Positions 1 to 5,951 of a stretch of 21,351 bases of DNA are shown piece by piece. Below the pieces are notes generated by a model. That model was not told where the DNA came from. It made no database searches and saw only the letters and a list, made by a program, of their open reading frames with translations. Origin of the DNA: CAYPJE01 sp964410945 (lineage in GTDB: Bacteria; Fidelibacterota; Marinisomatia; Marinisomatales; TCS56); contig CAYPJE010000047.1 in assembly GCA_964410945.1 (NCBI GenBank), positions 1 through 21,351 of the forward strand, in the 5' to 3' direction. Numbering within the stretch: the stretch's first letter is position 1; every line of letters starts with the position of its first letter. The translations under genes and the position numbers were made by a program.

Positions 1-1370
1 AAGAAGCCGATTGCCCGCCAGACGACCAGGATAATCAGCCAGTATGCCAGTAATATACCCAGTGTAATCCAGTAGCCTTCCATTGTGTTTTTAAACACCG
101 CAGTCGGCAAATTCAAAACAATCAGCAGGGGAATACCGAGAAACAGGGTGATTCCACTACCATAAACAGCATCCTCGGCCACGGGTGTTTTAAATTCAGG
201 ATCAGTGACACGTAACAAGACCAATGCCGAATTGATCGTTCCCGTCATTTCTCCCCAGAGTTCCACAAAACGTTCGAAATGATAATCATCGAAAGCCCGG
301 TAGCAGAAATAGTACAGGATACCAAAGGTGGCCGGACCTGCCAGAACTGACATGAACATAATTGAACGCCAGTATTGTCCTACTATTGTGATGCTGATGG
401 CCGCAACAGCACCTACTACCAGATAATCCAGGAATACACCCATACCACGGGTCATCAGTCCCGTATCGATGACATAGGCGGTTTTTGTCCAGTCAAAGAT
501 CTTCCGGACCAGTAGGGCTATCAGCAAACCGAATACAAAATGAAACGACCACACCGTTGCCACGAAATCGTGCAATCCCATGTTATCAAGGAATCCGGTG
601 AATATATAACAGAATCCGTAGGTCAACAGATAAACGAATCCGATAACACCCAACTGGAAAGCCATCGACTCAATTGCCTCAGATGACATCGGTAGACGCC
701 CGGCAATCGGGTGTTCGGTCTTTTTATTAATCCCGATCCGCATGTCATAGGTTATGTGGTCCACACTTTTGATTACATTACTCTGGCCGGTGCGGATACC
801 CCAGTGGATTATGGCCATTCCGGCAAAAAAGGCAAACAGGTAACCCACCGCAGCAAAGGTGAGTCCGACCAGTCCGCCGCCTTCAAATCCCCAGCTTTCC
901 CAGCTGTTGCCCATGGAATAAGCCAGTCCCGGTCCCATCCCAAAACCCAGTGGCACCAGAAATCCGATGCCGGCAAACAGATCGGGTTTAACCGTATAGA
1001 TCAACACAAAGGCAACCAACAGGCCGATTGAAGCCTGAACCAGATATGATGACAGGGATGCAAATGCTTTGCTCAACGGTCCTTTGCCCCAGGTTTTTTT
1101 CTCCTGTCGCAAACCAAGAGTAATGAAGGTGAGTGCCAGCAGGTGATAGACATAAATGCCTAAGCGTTCCGATGGCAGGTCGATCCATCCGAATCCCTGG
1201 GTGCATACAATCAGACCGATTGCTCCGGCAATTAAATTATTCGGGATTAAAAACCGTTGAAAGAATTTTACATAGCGCCTGAGTACGGTTCCGATCAAAA
1301 TAAACGAACTCAAATACAGGATATCAAGAACTACTACTTTTAGATTAACATCAAGATCCCAGGGACTCAT
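1..1370 (-). CDS. GltS-like Na+/glutamate symporter (3' end missing)
   Basis: Reading the minus strand from ATG at 1370 gives an open frame of about 456 residues that runs off the window edge, so the C-terminus is missing. The protein is strongly hydrophobic with about ten or more membrane segments. It begins MSPWDLDVNLKVVVLDILYL and carries IPNNLIAG at residues 42-49, a glycine-rich GFGMGPGLAYSMG stretch, and LRVTDPEFKTP near residue 386. These resemble the ESS/GltS sodium:glutamate symporter family, inner-membrane proteins that import glutamate with Na+. E. coli GltS is about 400 residues; this one is already longer, so it is a divergent or extended member and the substrate is uncertain. 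It lies 30 bp downstream of the Nramp-like gene on the same strand and is probably co-transcribed with it. An AGGAGG box sits 5 nt before the ATG. The family call rests on recognised motifs, not on a search. Confidence 0.72.
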   Translation of the reverse strand, partial: MSPWDLDVNLKVVVLDILYLSSFILIGTVLRRYVKFFQRFLIPNNLIAGAIGLIVCTQGFGWIDLPSERLGIYVYHLLALTFITLGLRQEKKTWGKGPLSKAFASLSSYLVQASIGLLVAFVLIYTVKPDLFAGIGFLVPLGFGMGPGLAYSMGNSWESWGFEGGGLVGLTFAAVGYLFAFFAGMAIIHWGIRTGQSNVIKSVDHITYDMRIGINKKTEHPIAGRLPMSSEAIESMAFQLGVIGFVYLLTYGFCYIFTGFLDNMGLHDFVATVWSFHFVFGLLIALLVRKIFDWTKTAYVIDTGLMTRGMGVFLDYLVVGAVAAISITIVGQYWRSIMFMSVLAGPATFGILYYFCYRAFDDYHFERFVELWGEMTGTINSALVLLRVTDPEFKTPVAEDAVYGSGITLFLGIPLLIVLNLPTAVFKNTMEGYWITLGILLAYWLIILVVWRAIGF

Positions 1371-1375
1371 ATTTT

Positions 1376-1381
1376 CCTCCT
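1376..1381 (-). promoter_or_regulatory. Strong Shine-Dalgarno of the GltS-like gene
   Basis: On the minus strand this reads AGGAGG, 5 nt before the ATG at 1370. It fixes the start of the symporter gene. It stands out because most other genes in this window have no clear Shine-Dalgarno sequence. Confidence 0.8.
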
Positions 1382-1400
1382 AAGCTGAATGAATTTTTAT

Positions 1401-2879
1401 TTAGATGAATAACAGTAAAACCGGAAATGTCATTGCCAGAATACCGATTATTGTCAGCAATACACCTGTTTTTCCAAATCGATAGCGGACTGGTAATACA
1501 CGCTGGTGAATGATTATTATTCCGATGCCATAGATTATCACCCCGATCACCCCGATAAACAAGAGTGTGATGCTTAACATGATCATTACCGAGAAACCCG
1601 ACCAGATCATGACTGAAATTGGGACTCCAGTACTCAAAATATAGATTAACAGGTAAACAAGGAAACGGTTGTAATTCATTGAACCGATCCGTTGGCTCAT
1701 TTCCTTGCTGGTTTCGTATAACATCCGGGCCACGGCCTCAAAACCGGCATATACAGTTCCAAATAACGCAAAAATAATACTGATCTTGTACAGTGGTGTC
1801 AGCATCCGGCCGATATGCTTGAAAATTATGGCCTGTTCCTTGAGCAGATTAATATCCGAAGGCAATTTGAAAGTGCCATCGGTCTGTGGCCCCAGTAAAT
1901 ATTTGCCAGCGGTCATATAACAGATCGAAACCAGTGAAATTATCAGAAATGCAATCGACAGGTCTACTAGTAGCGGGACTGTAAAATACTTCGATTTCTT
2001 ATACTCAAGGTCGTGGTCAGGAAGGTAATCAATTTTATCGGTTTCCTTGAAACGCTGGAATAATCGGTGGGAAAATACCTCCGGTTCGGCCTGATCCTTG
2101 AAAATCCCCCATTTTTTAACCTTGACCCAGCCCAGGTAACCAACAAGGGGTATAATGGTGAAGGACAGGGTGCCCAGCATACCAAGCATCAGCAGCTTGA
2201 CCGGCTTGGCGGCGGCATCGGGGAAATTTGTCACCATCCATTCCGGGTAATCAGGAATGTGCCCGATCTTGAAAAAATAAGGTATCATTTCAAAAACATC
2301 AGGCTGGATTTTAATGACCGCGATAATAGCCCCCAGGCCCAGGACAACCACAAAAAAGGCCTGAGTCAACTCGAGGATTTTATAACGCCCGGCCAGCACC
2401 ATCACAGCCGCCAGCAGACAGAAAGAAATTCCCCAGGCCAGATAATGGCCGAATCCGAATATCCAGGACATTGACTGTCCCAGTGAGGTGATAATGGCTG
2501 CTGTGAACATTGGAATAAATATCATTATGATTAAAATAAATACCCAGTTCAGCCAGCTGCCACGGGTTTTAAGTGAAAATACGCTCATGGTGCTTAAACC
2601 AGAGATCAGGGTGAACCTGCAGCTGGTATAGGCGATCATGTACGAACCTAGGTTCAAAAGAATAATCCAGAGAAAACCATAGCCGGCCCAGGCACCCAAT
2701 TGCGGCGCCAGGATCAGCTGTCCCTGACCAATAGTCATCGAAGCAAGAACGGCCCCCGGACCGAAAAATGCCAGGTAGCGCAGATATTTTTTTAACGAAG
2801 GTTTTTGTGTAAGCAGAGGATCAGGTTCAGGAAAAGTAATGGTCTCAGGTGGTTTCGAATTATTCAATCCATTCTCCAT
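1401..2879 (-). CDS. Nramp-related membrane transporter
   Basis: This is a 492-residue polytopic membrane protein with about eleven hydrophobic segments. The first begins with FGPGAVLAS (residues 39-47), typical of Nramp/LeuT-fold transporters. Canonical Nramp metal transporters have DPGN in helix 1 and MPH in helix 6. Here the helix 1 position reads TIGQGQ (residues 49-54), and the likely helix 6 reads GTLSFTIIPLVGY, so both metal-ligand motifs appear to be absent. It therefore belongs with the Nramp-like proteins bearing TIG-G- motifs, and its cargo may not be Mn2+ or Fe2+. A soluble loop of about 60 charged residues (VKVKKWGIFKDQ to KKSKYF) separates two halves. It is the first gene of a minus-strand pair with the GltS-like gene. 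The ATG at 2879 has no good Shine-Dalgarno, so the start is plausible but not certain. Confidence 0.72.
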   Translation of the reverse strand: MENGLNNSKPPETITFPEPDPLLTQKPSLKKYLRYLAFFGPGAVLASMTIGQGQLILAPQLGAWAGYGFLWIILLNLGSYMIAYTSCRFTLISGLSTMSVFSLKTRGSWLNWVFILIIMIFIPMFTAAIITSLGQSMSWIFGFGHYLAWGISFCLLAAVMVLAGRYKILELTQAFFVVVLGLGAIIAVIKIQPDVFEMIPYFFKIGHIPDYPEWMVTNFPDAAAKPVKLLMLGMLGTLSFTIIPLVGYLGWVKVKKWGIFKDQAEPEVFSHRLFQRFKETDKIDYLPDHDLEYKKSKYFTVPLLVDLSIAFLIISLVSICYMTAGKYLLGPQTDGTFKLPSDINLLKEQAIIFKHIGRMLTPLYKISIIFALFGTVYAGFEAVARMLYETSKEMSQRIGSMNYNRFLVYLLIYILSTGVPISVMIWSGFSVMIMLSITLLFIGVIGVIIYGIGIIIIHQRVLPVRYRFGKTGVLLTIIGILAMTFPVLLLFI

Positions 2880-3130
2880 CGTTTTCGGATAGACAACCGT
2901 TGTCGTTCATTGTTGCAAGGTATCCCGCTTCACGGCAAGTGTCCTGCCACCACCAGTTTGTCAGACCGGCTGATACCTCCCCAGTAGAGGTTGAAATATA
3001 GACTTATTTGGTATATTCTAGAAACCGGTAAATGTAAATGTGAAAATACTGTTGAATAAACCTGATGAAATTGATAGCCGGTTATTACTAAAATCCGCCG
3101 CTGATTTACAGTGTTATAATTTGCATAGAT
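2880..3130. other. Divergent intergenic region
   Basis: This is non-coding sequence between the minus-strand transporter operon and tRNA-Ser. It should hold the promoter of the operon and that of the tRNA. No gene is convincing here. An AT-rich tract with TTGGTATATT occurs near 3008-3017. The only promoter element I would name is the extended -10 immediately before the tRNA. Confidence 0.6.
3112..3120 (+). promoter_or_regulatory. Extended -10 promoter of tRNA-Ser(UGA)
   Basis: TGT followed by a perfect TATAAT ends 10 nt before the first base of the tRNA. This fits an extended -10 sigma-70 promoter starting transcription close to the tRNA 5' end. No good -35 is seen at 16-18 bp spacing, which extended -10 promoters tolerate. 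The same transcript would read through into the GIY-YIG units. Confidence 0.5.
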
Positions 3131-3217
3131 GGAGGCGTGGCAGAGCGGTTGAATGCGGCGGTCTTGAAAACCGTTGAGGGTTAGCGCCCTCCAGAGGTTC
3201 GAATCCTCTCGCCTCCG
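3131..3217 (+). tRNA. tRNA-Ser(UGA)
   Basis: This 87-nt class II tRNA has a long variable arm. The acceptor strands GGAGGCG and CGCCTCC pair fully, and the discriminator is G73 as usual for serine. The anticodon stem GCGGT/ACCGT encloses loop CTTGAAA, giving anticodon UGA. The variable arm stem is GAGGG/CCCTC. The T-arm is AGAGG-TTCGAAT-CCTCT. CCA is not encoded. The gene is intact. Its last 16 bases are also the first part of the tandem GIY-YIG repeat unit that follows directly. Confidence 0.95.
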
Positions 3218-3504
3218 CTTTATGTATTATGTTTACGTAATTGAAAGTATTGAATCCACATTTCGTTATACTGGATTATCGGAGAATCCACGCCAAAGGT
3301 TGAAGCAACACAATGCTGGGAAAGTGAGATCTACAAAGCATTATTCACCATTCAGGATTATCTACCAAGAAGAGGTTGGGACACTGTCAGATGCACGGAA
3401 GAGGGAGAAATATTTGAAGTCCTGTGCCGGCAGGAAATATATTGACCGGGTTACGCCCTCCAGAGGTTCCCTGCCCGACTGACTGTGTCAGCGGTCAGGC
3501 GGGG
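3202..3504 (+). repeat. tRNA-Ser(UGA)/GIY-YIG tandem unit, copy 1 (303 bp)
   Basis: The unit starts with the last 16 nt of the intact tRNA (from AATCCTCTCG in the T-arm) and runs through the GIY-YIG gene. It then contains a second copy of the variable-arm and T-arm sequence (about 3448-3468, one base shorter than in the tRNA) and ends with a 36-nt palindrome at 3469-3504. The next unit starts exactly at 3505. The boundaries come from aligning the three occurrences of AATCCTCTCGCCTCCGC at 3202, 3505 and 3808, which are 303 bp apart each time. Confidence 0.92.
3222..3482 (+). CDS. GIY-YIG nuclease, copy 1 (tRNA-linked)
   Basis: This 86-residue protein is a single GIY-YIG endonuclease domain of the UPF0213/YhbQ size class. 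It has YYVYVIES (residues 2-9, the GIY strand), YTG (16-18, the YIG strand), the active-site Arg in PRQRLKQHN (R26, H30, N31), STKHYSPFRIIY (37-48) and KREKYLKS with the putative catalytic Glu62. Such domains cut DNA and occur in mobile and homing enzymes as well as repair factors. I chose ATG 3222, where homology begins. The frame stays open back to 3174, but that extension is inside tRNA-Ser. The start lies 4 nt after the mature tRNA end and has no Shine-Dalgarno. The last nine or so residues (VTPSRGSLPD) are encoded by the duplicated tRNA fragment and the palindrome, which supplies the TGA stop. It is identical to copy 2. Confidence 0.85.
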   Translation: MYYVYVIESIESTFRYTGLSENPRQRLKQHNAGKVRSTKHYSPFRIIYQEEVGTLSDARKREKYLKSCAGRKYIDRVTPSRGSLPD

Positions 3505-3520
3505 AATCCTCTCGCCTCCG
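3448..3520 (+). other. Interrupted tRNA-Ser 3' remnant, copy 1
   Basis: This stretch repeats the tRNA-Ser(UGA) variable arm, T-arm and acceptor 3' strand (GGGTTACGCCCTCCAGAGGTTC, then AATCCTCTCGCCTCCG) but is split in the T-loop by the 36-nt palindrome. The T-stem halves AGAGG and CCTCT are kept. There is no 5' half, no anticodon and no acceptor 5' strand, so it cannot be a tRNA. It is a remnant or a deliberate tRNA-like 3' module of the repeat unit. Confidence 0.85.
3467..3506. repeat. T-loop palindrome, serine UGA locus copy 1
   Basis: The outer stem TTCCCTGCC pairs with GGCGGGGAA (9 bp, one G-T). Inside it a second small hairpin TGAC-TGT-GTCA is possible. The 36-nt insert (3469-3504) replaces the G of the T-loop TTCGAA. 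It is 33 of 36 identical to the insert at the tRNA-Ser(CGA) locus. Confidence 0.88.
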
Positions 3521-3807
3521 CTTTATGTATTATGTTTACGTAATTGAAAGTATTGAATCCACATTTCGTTATACTGGATTATCGGAGAATCCACGCCAAA
3601 GGTTGAAGCAACACAATGCTGGGAAAGTGAGATCTACAAAGCATTATTCACCATTCAGGATTATCTACCAAGAAGAGGTTGGGACACTGTCAGATGCACG
3701 GAAGAGGGAGAAATATTTGAAGTCCTGTGCCGGCAGGAAATATATTGACCGGGTTACGCCCTCCAGAGGTTCCCTGCCCGACTGACTGTGTCAGCGGTCA
3801 GGCGGGG
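3505..3807 (+). repeat. tRNA-Ser(UGA)/GIY-YIG tandem unit, copy 2 (303 bp)
   Basis: This is a direct repeat of the preceding unit, identical as far as I can read. It ends with the same palindrome at 3772-3807 and is followed at 3808-3824 by a terminal 17-nt copy of the tRNA 3' end (AATCCTCTCGCCTCCGC). Head-to-tail units bounded by tRNA-end direct repeats are therefore visible, with the tRNA 3' end in the role of an attachment-site-like boundary. Confidence 0.92.
3525..3785 (+). CDS. GIY-YIG nuclease, copy 2 (tRNA-linked)
   Basis: The 86-residue product is identical to copy 1, with the same YYVYV, YTG, R26 and Glu62 positions. Here the ATG is preceded not by an intact tRNA but by the palindrome-interrupted tRNA 3' remnant, again without a Shine-Dalgarno. 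The stop codon again lies in the next palindrome. Perfect identity between the copies points to a very recent duplication, gene conversion or an assembly error. The intact frame suggests the protein is, or recently was, functional. Confidence 0.83.
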   Translation: MYYVYVIESIESTFRYTGLSENPRQRLKQHNAGKVRSTKHYSPFRIIYQEEVGTLSDARKREKYLKSCAGRKYIDRVTPSRGSLPD

Positions 3808-3824
3808 AATCCTCTCGCCTCCGC
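3770..3824. repeat. T-loop palindrome copy 2 and terminal tRNA-end repeat
   Basis: The second copy of the palindrome spans 3772-3807 (3770-3809 with its paired TT and AA). It is followed by AATCCTCTCGCCTCCGC at 3808-3824, the third occurrence of the tRNA-Ser 3' end, which closes the array. A different palindrome begins within its last two bases. Confidence 0.85.
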
Positions 3825-3850
3825 CAACCTATGCTGAAGCTTCGGTTGGC
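3823..3850. repeat. Hairpin GCCAACC...GGTTGGC
   Basis: Seven-base arms GCCAACC (3823-3829) and GGTTGGC (3844-3850) flank a loop that contains the 8-bp palindrome GAAGCTTC. It begins inside the last bases of the terminal tRNA-Ser 3' end copy. A partial further copy (GGCCAACCTGTGCC) follows directly. Confidence 0.75.
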
Positions 3851-4163
3851 AGGCCAACCTGTGCCACGATAGCAAAATATCGTCTGCTAATGCTTCGACA
3901 GGCTCAGCATGACAGACTATTAATATCTAATTAATGAATATATTTGTCACCCTGAGCATGTCGAAGGGTGGTAAGACGTTTCTTTACTACTGCCTGCTGA
4001 ACAAAATCTCTTTCGTATAAACAGGCAACTGGTTGTATATTATAATGTCACTATTCAATTACATTAAAGGAATTATCGACAAACAGTTTAATGTTTTGGT
4101 GATTATTAACACAGAATCATCCCCGTTATTATTTTAGTTTAACGCTAAAAAGATTGAACCAAA
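3825..4163. other. Palindrome-rich intergenic spacer
   Basis: There is no gene in these 339 bases. They hold the rest of a hairpin that begins at 3823 (GCCAACC...GGTTGGC), a long inverted repeat at 3893-3967, and an AT-rich stretch leading to the cytochrome-like lipoprotein, with an isolated perfect TATAAT at 4041-4046 that has no convincing -35. Confidence 0.7.
3893..3967. repeat. Long inverted repeat with CTTCGACA...GTCA arms
   Basis: The left arm at 3893-3914 (CTTCGACAGGCTCAGCATGA, plus CA) and the right arm at 3945-3967 are near-perfect reverse complements with about 30 bp of AT-rich spacer. From memory, arms of this kind are a widespread dispersed palindrome type in environmental bacterial genomes. 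It could act as a weak bidirectional terminator or be a MITE/REP-like remnant. Confidence 0.75.
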
Positions 4164-4409
4164 ATGAATAAAATGCTACTGAAATCCGTTATCGTTATCA
4201 TTGTCGTTGCCATGCTTGGTACCGGGTGTGAATTGAACGACGATGGTAAATACGATCCACCGGCGGACCATGATATCAGTAAAGACGGCAGAATGCATAA
4301 ATCAGGACTGAATAATCCAACTGAGGGTTGTATTTCCTGTCATGGAAATGAATTACAGGGTGGTAGTACCGGTGTCTCCTGCTATGAGTGTCATGGCAAG
4401 GAATGGTAA
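4164..4409 (+). CDS. Small lipoprotein with two CXXCH haem motifs
   Basis: This is an 81-residue protein. A basic, hydrophobic N-terminus (MNKMLLKS, then VIVIIVVAML) ends in LGTGC, a slightly atypical lipobox with Cys22. Two haem c-binding motifs follow, CISCH (56-60) and CYECH (73-77), only 12 residues apart and near the C-terminus. I therefore expect a tiny diheme c-type cytochrome anchored to a membrane by its lipid and involved in periplasmic electron transfer. No Met ligand candidate is obvious near the second haem, and H36, H45, H60 and H77 are the available histidines. It stands alone before gltX (102 bp gap), and no partner oxidoreductase is in view. There is no clear Shine-Dalgarno. 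If haem is not attached, the cysteines could instead bind metal. Confidence 0.75.
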   Translation: MNKMLLKSVIVIIVVAMLGTGCELNDDGKYDPPADHDISKDGRMHKSGLNNPTEGCISCHGNELQGGSTGVSCYECHGKEW

Positions 4410-4511
4410 CTCTCATTACTGTCTATTTCTTCTAAACATTTTGAATTATTTTTGCCGTATTTTCTAAGGTAGAATTTTAACGTTAATTTAAAATAAAGAA
4501 TTCACATATTT

Positions 4512-5933
4512 ATGACTACTGGCCATGACATTCACGTCCGTTTTGCCCCCAGCCCGACTGGTGAACTTCACCTTGGGGGGGCTCGAACAGCCCTTTTTAA
4601 TTGGCTTTTTGCCCGTCACCACGGTGGTAATTTTCACTTGCGGATTGAAGACACCGATAAGCAGCGATCCAAAGAGGAATACACCAGCCAGATTCTGGAT
4701 TCCCTCCGCTGGCTGGGTCTGGATTGGGATGGCCCTTTGTTATACCAGTCCAAACGGCTGAAAGAATATAAGACAGCGATACAGGAACTGCAGAAAAATG
4801 GCCATGCCTACCGCTGTTTCTGTTCCCGGGAAAAACTGGAGCAGGATCGGGCTTCCGCTAAGAAAGGCCGCGAATTCATGTATCCGGGAACCTGTCGTGA
4901 CTTGACGGATGAAGAAATAATGACCCGTCTGAATCAGGGGCAATCGTTCACGATCCGCTTGAGAGTACCCAGTGGTGAGACAGTATTCCATGATAAGATT
5001 TATGGTCCCGTGAAGGTGCAGAATAAGGAGATCGATGATTTCATAATTGCCCGTTCTGATGGTTCGCCGGTCTATAATCTGGTTGTGGTTGTTGATGATC
5101 ATGAAATGGGGATCACCCATGTGATCCGGGGGGAAGATCATATATCCAACACTCCAAAGCAAATTCTTATATACCGGGCCATGGGTTATTCAACGCCGGT
5201 ATTCGGCCACCTGCCAATGATTCTGGGACCGGATAAAAAACGTTTGAGCAAGCGGCACGGTGCTCCAGGTATCCAGGAATTCAGGGATGCTGGGTATGTC
5301 CCGGATGCATTATTGAACTATCTTGGAATGCTGGGCTGGAATCCTGATACGGACCAGGAGATTTTCACACTGAATGAGTTGGTTAAAACATTCCAGTTAT
5401 CACAGGTCCAGAAAAAGGGTGCTGTTTACGATGAGAAGAAACTTAACTGGGTTTGCGGTAAGCATCTGCAGGAAATGAGTGATCTTGAGATTCTGGCCGG
5501 GATCAACGTGATCGAACCGGACTGGCACACTGATCGGCCGGAGAATTACAATTTGCGGGTAGTAGAACAACTGAAACCCCGGGCTCAGTCGTTAACCAAG
5601 CTGATGGATATCAGTTCTTATTTCTATTCAACACCAGCAAAGTATGATGAAAAAGCCACTCGCAAGCGCTGGAAGGATGAGTCGGTCAATGAATTGGTCC
5701 AGGCTTATTACGACCGTCTGCTGGTGCAGATCGATTGGACAGCTGAAAATTGTGAATATCTTCTTAGGGAAGTGACAAACGAACGAGAATTGTCAGCTGG
5801 CAAACTTATTCATCCGGTCCGCCTGGCACTTACCGGTGTGGGGGAGGGACCATCGCTATTCGCTCTGATGGAAATTCTAGGGCAGGAAGTCTGTCTGGAA
5901 CGTTTAAAATTGGCTTTGGAAAAACTTCCCTAA
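4512..5933 (+). CDS. gltX: Glutamyl-tRNA synthetase
   Basis: This 473-residue class I aminoacyl-tRNA synthetase charges tRNA-Glu with glutamate in the cytoplasm. The N-terminus VRFAPSPTGELHLGG contains the HIGH-type signature HLGG (residues 20-23), followed by the RIEDTD motif. The KMSKS-type loop is KRLSKR (243-248). A zinc-binding set like that of E. coli GluRS is visible: C102, C104, Y124 and C128 (CFC...YPGTC). Length and domain order match a full bacterial GluRS. A separate glnS and tRNA-Gln lie in this window, so it is probably a discriminating enzyme, although only the anticodon-binding domain or an assay would settle that. Its own substrate gene, tRNA-Glu(CUC), is 1.5 kb downstream. 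The next gene follows after 18 bp and is likely co-transcribed. There is no strong Shine-Dalgarno before the ATG. Confidence 0.97.
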   Translation: MTTGHDIHVRFAPSPTGELHLGGARTALFNWLFARHHGGNFHLRIEDTDKQRSKEEYTSQILDSLRWLGLDWDGPLLYQSKRLKEYKTAIQELQKNGHAYRCFCSREKLEQDRASAKKGREFMYPGTCRDLTDEEIMTRLNQGQSFTIRLRVPSGETVFHDKIYGPVKVQNKEIDDFIIARSDGSPVYNLVVVVDDHEMGITHVIRGEDHISNTPKQILIYRAMGYSTPVFGHLPMILGPDKKRLSKRHGAPGIQEFRDAGYVPDALLNYLGMLGWNPDTDQEIFTLNELVKTFQLSQVQKKGAVYDEKKLNWVCGKHLQEMSDLEILAGINVIEPDWHTDRPENYNLRVVEQLKPRAQSLTKLMDISSYFYSTPAKYDEKATRKRWKDESVNELVQAYYDRLLVQIDWTAENCEYLLREVTNERELSAGKLIHPVRLALTGVGEGPSLFALMEILGQEVCLERLKLALEKLP

Positions 5934-5951
5934 GGGCTATATTTCTCAAGC

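Noticed and set aside
988..1206. Small minus-strand ORF of 72 aa
   Set aside because: It is out of frame with the GltS-like gene that covers the same strand and region.
3174..3221. Genuine N-terminal extension of the GIY-YIG protein (start at 3174)
   Set aside because: These 48 bases are the variable and T arms and 3' end of tRNA-Ser; protein-family similarity begins at ATG 3222.
3202..3824. CRISPR-like array
   Set aside because: The repeats are 303 bp and contain a full gene; there are no short repeats with unique spacers.
3131..3824. Group I intron with GIY-YIG homing enzyme in tRNA-Ser
   Set aside because: The tRNA is intact and uninterrupted upstream, and the units are too short to hold both a 261-bp gene and a group I intron core; only a 36-nt palindrome interrupts the tRNA copy.
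4041..4046. TATAAT as promoter of the haem lipoprotein
   Set aside because: A perfect -10 but with no -35 or extended -10 and more than 110 bp from the gene; noted only as a possibility in the spacer.
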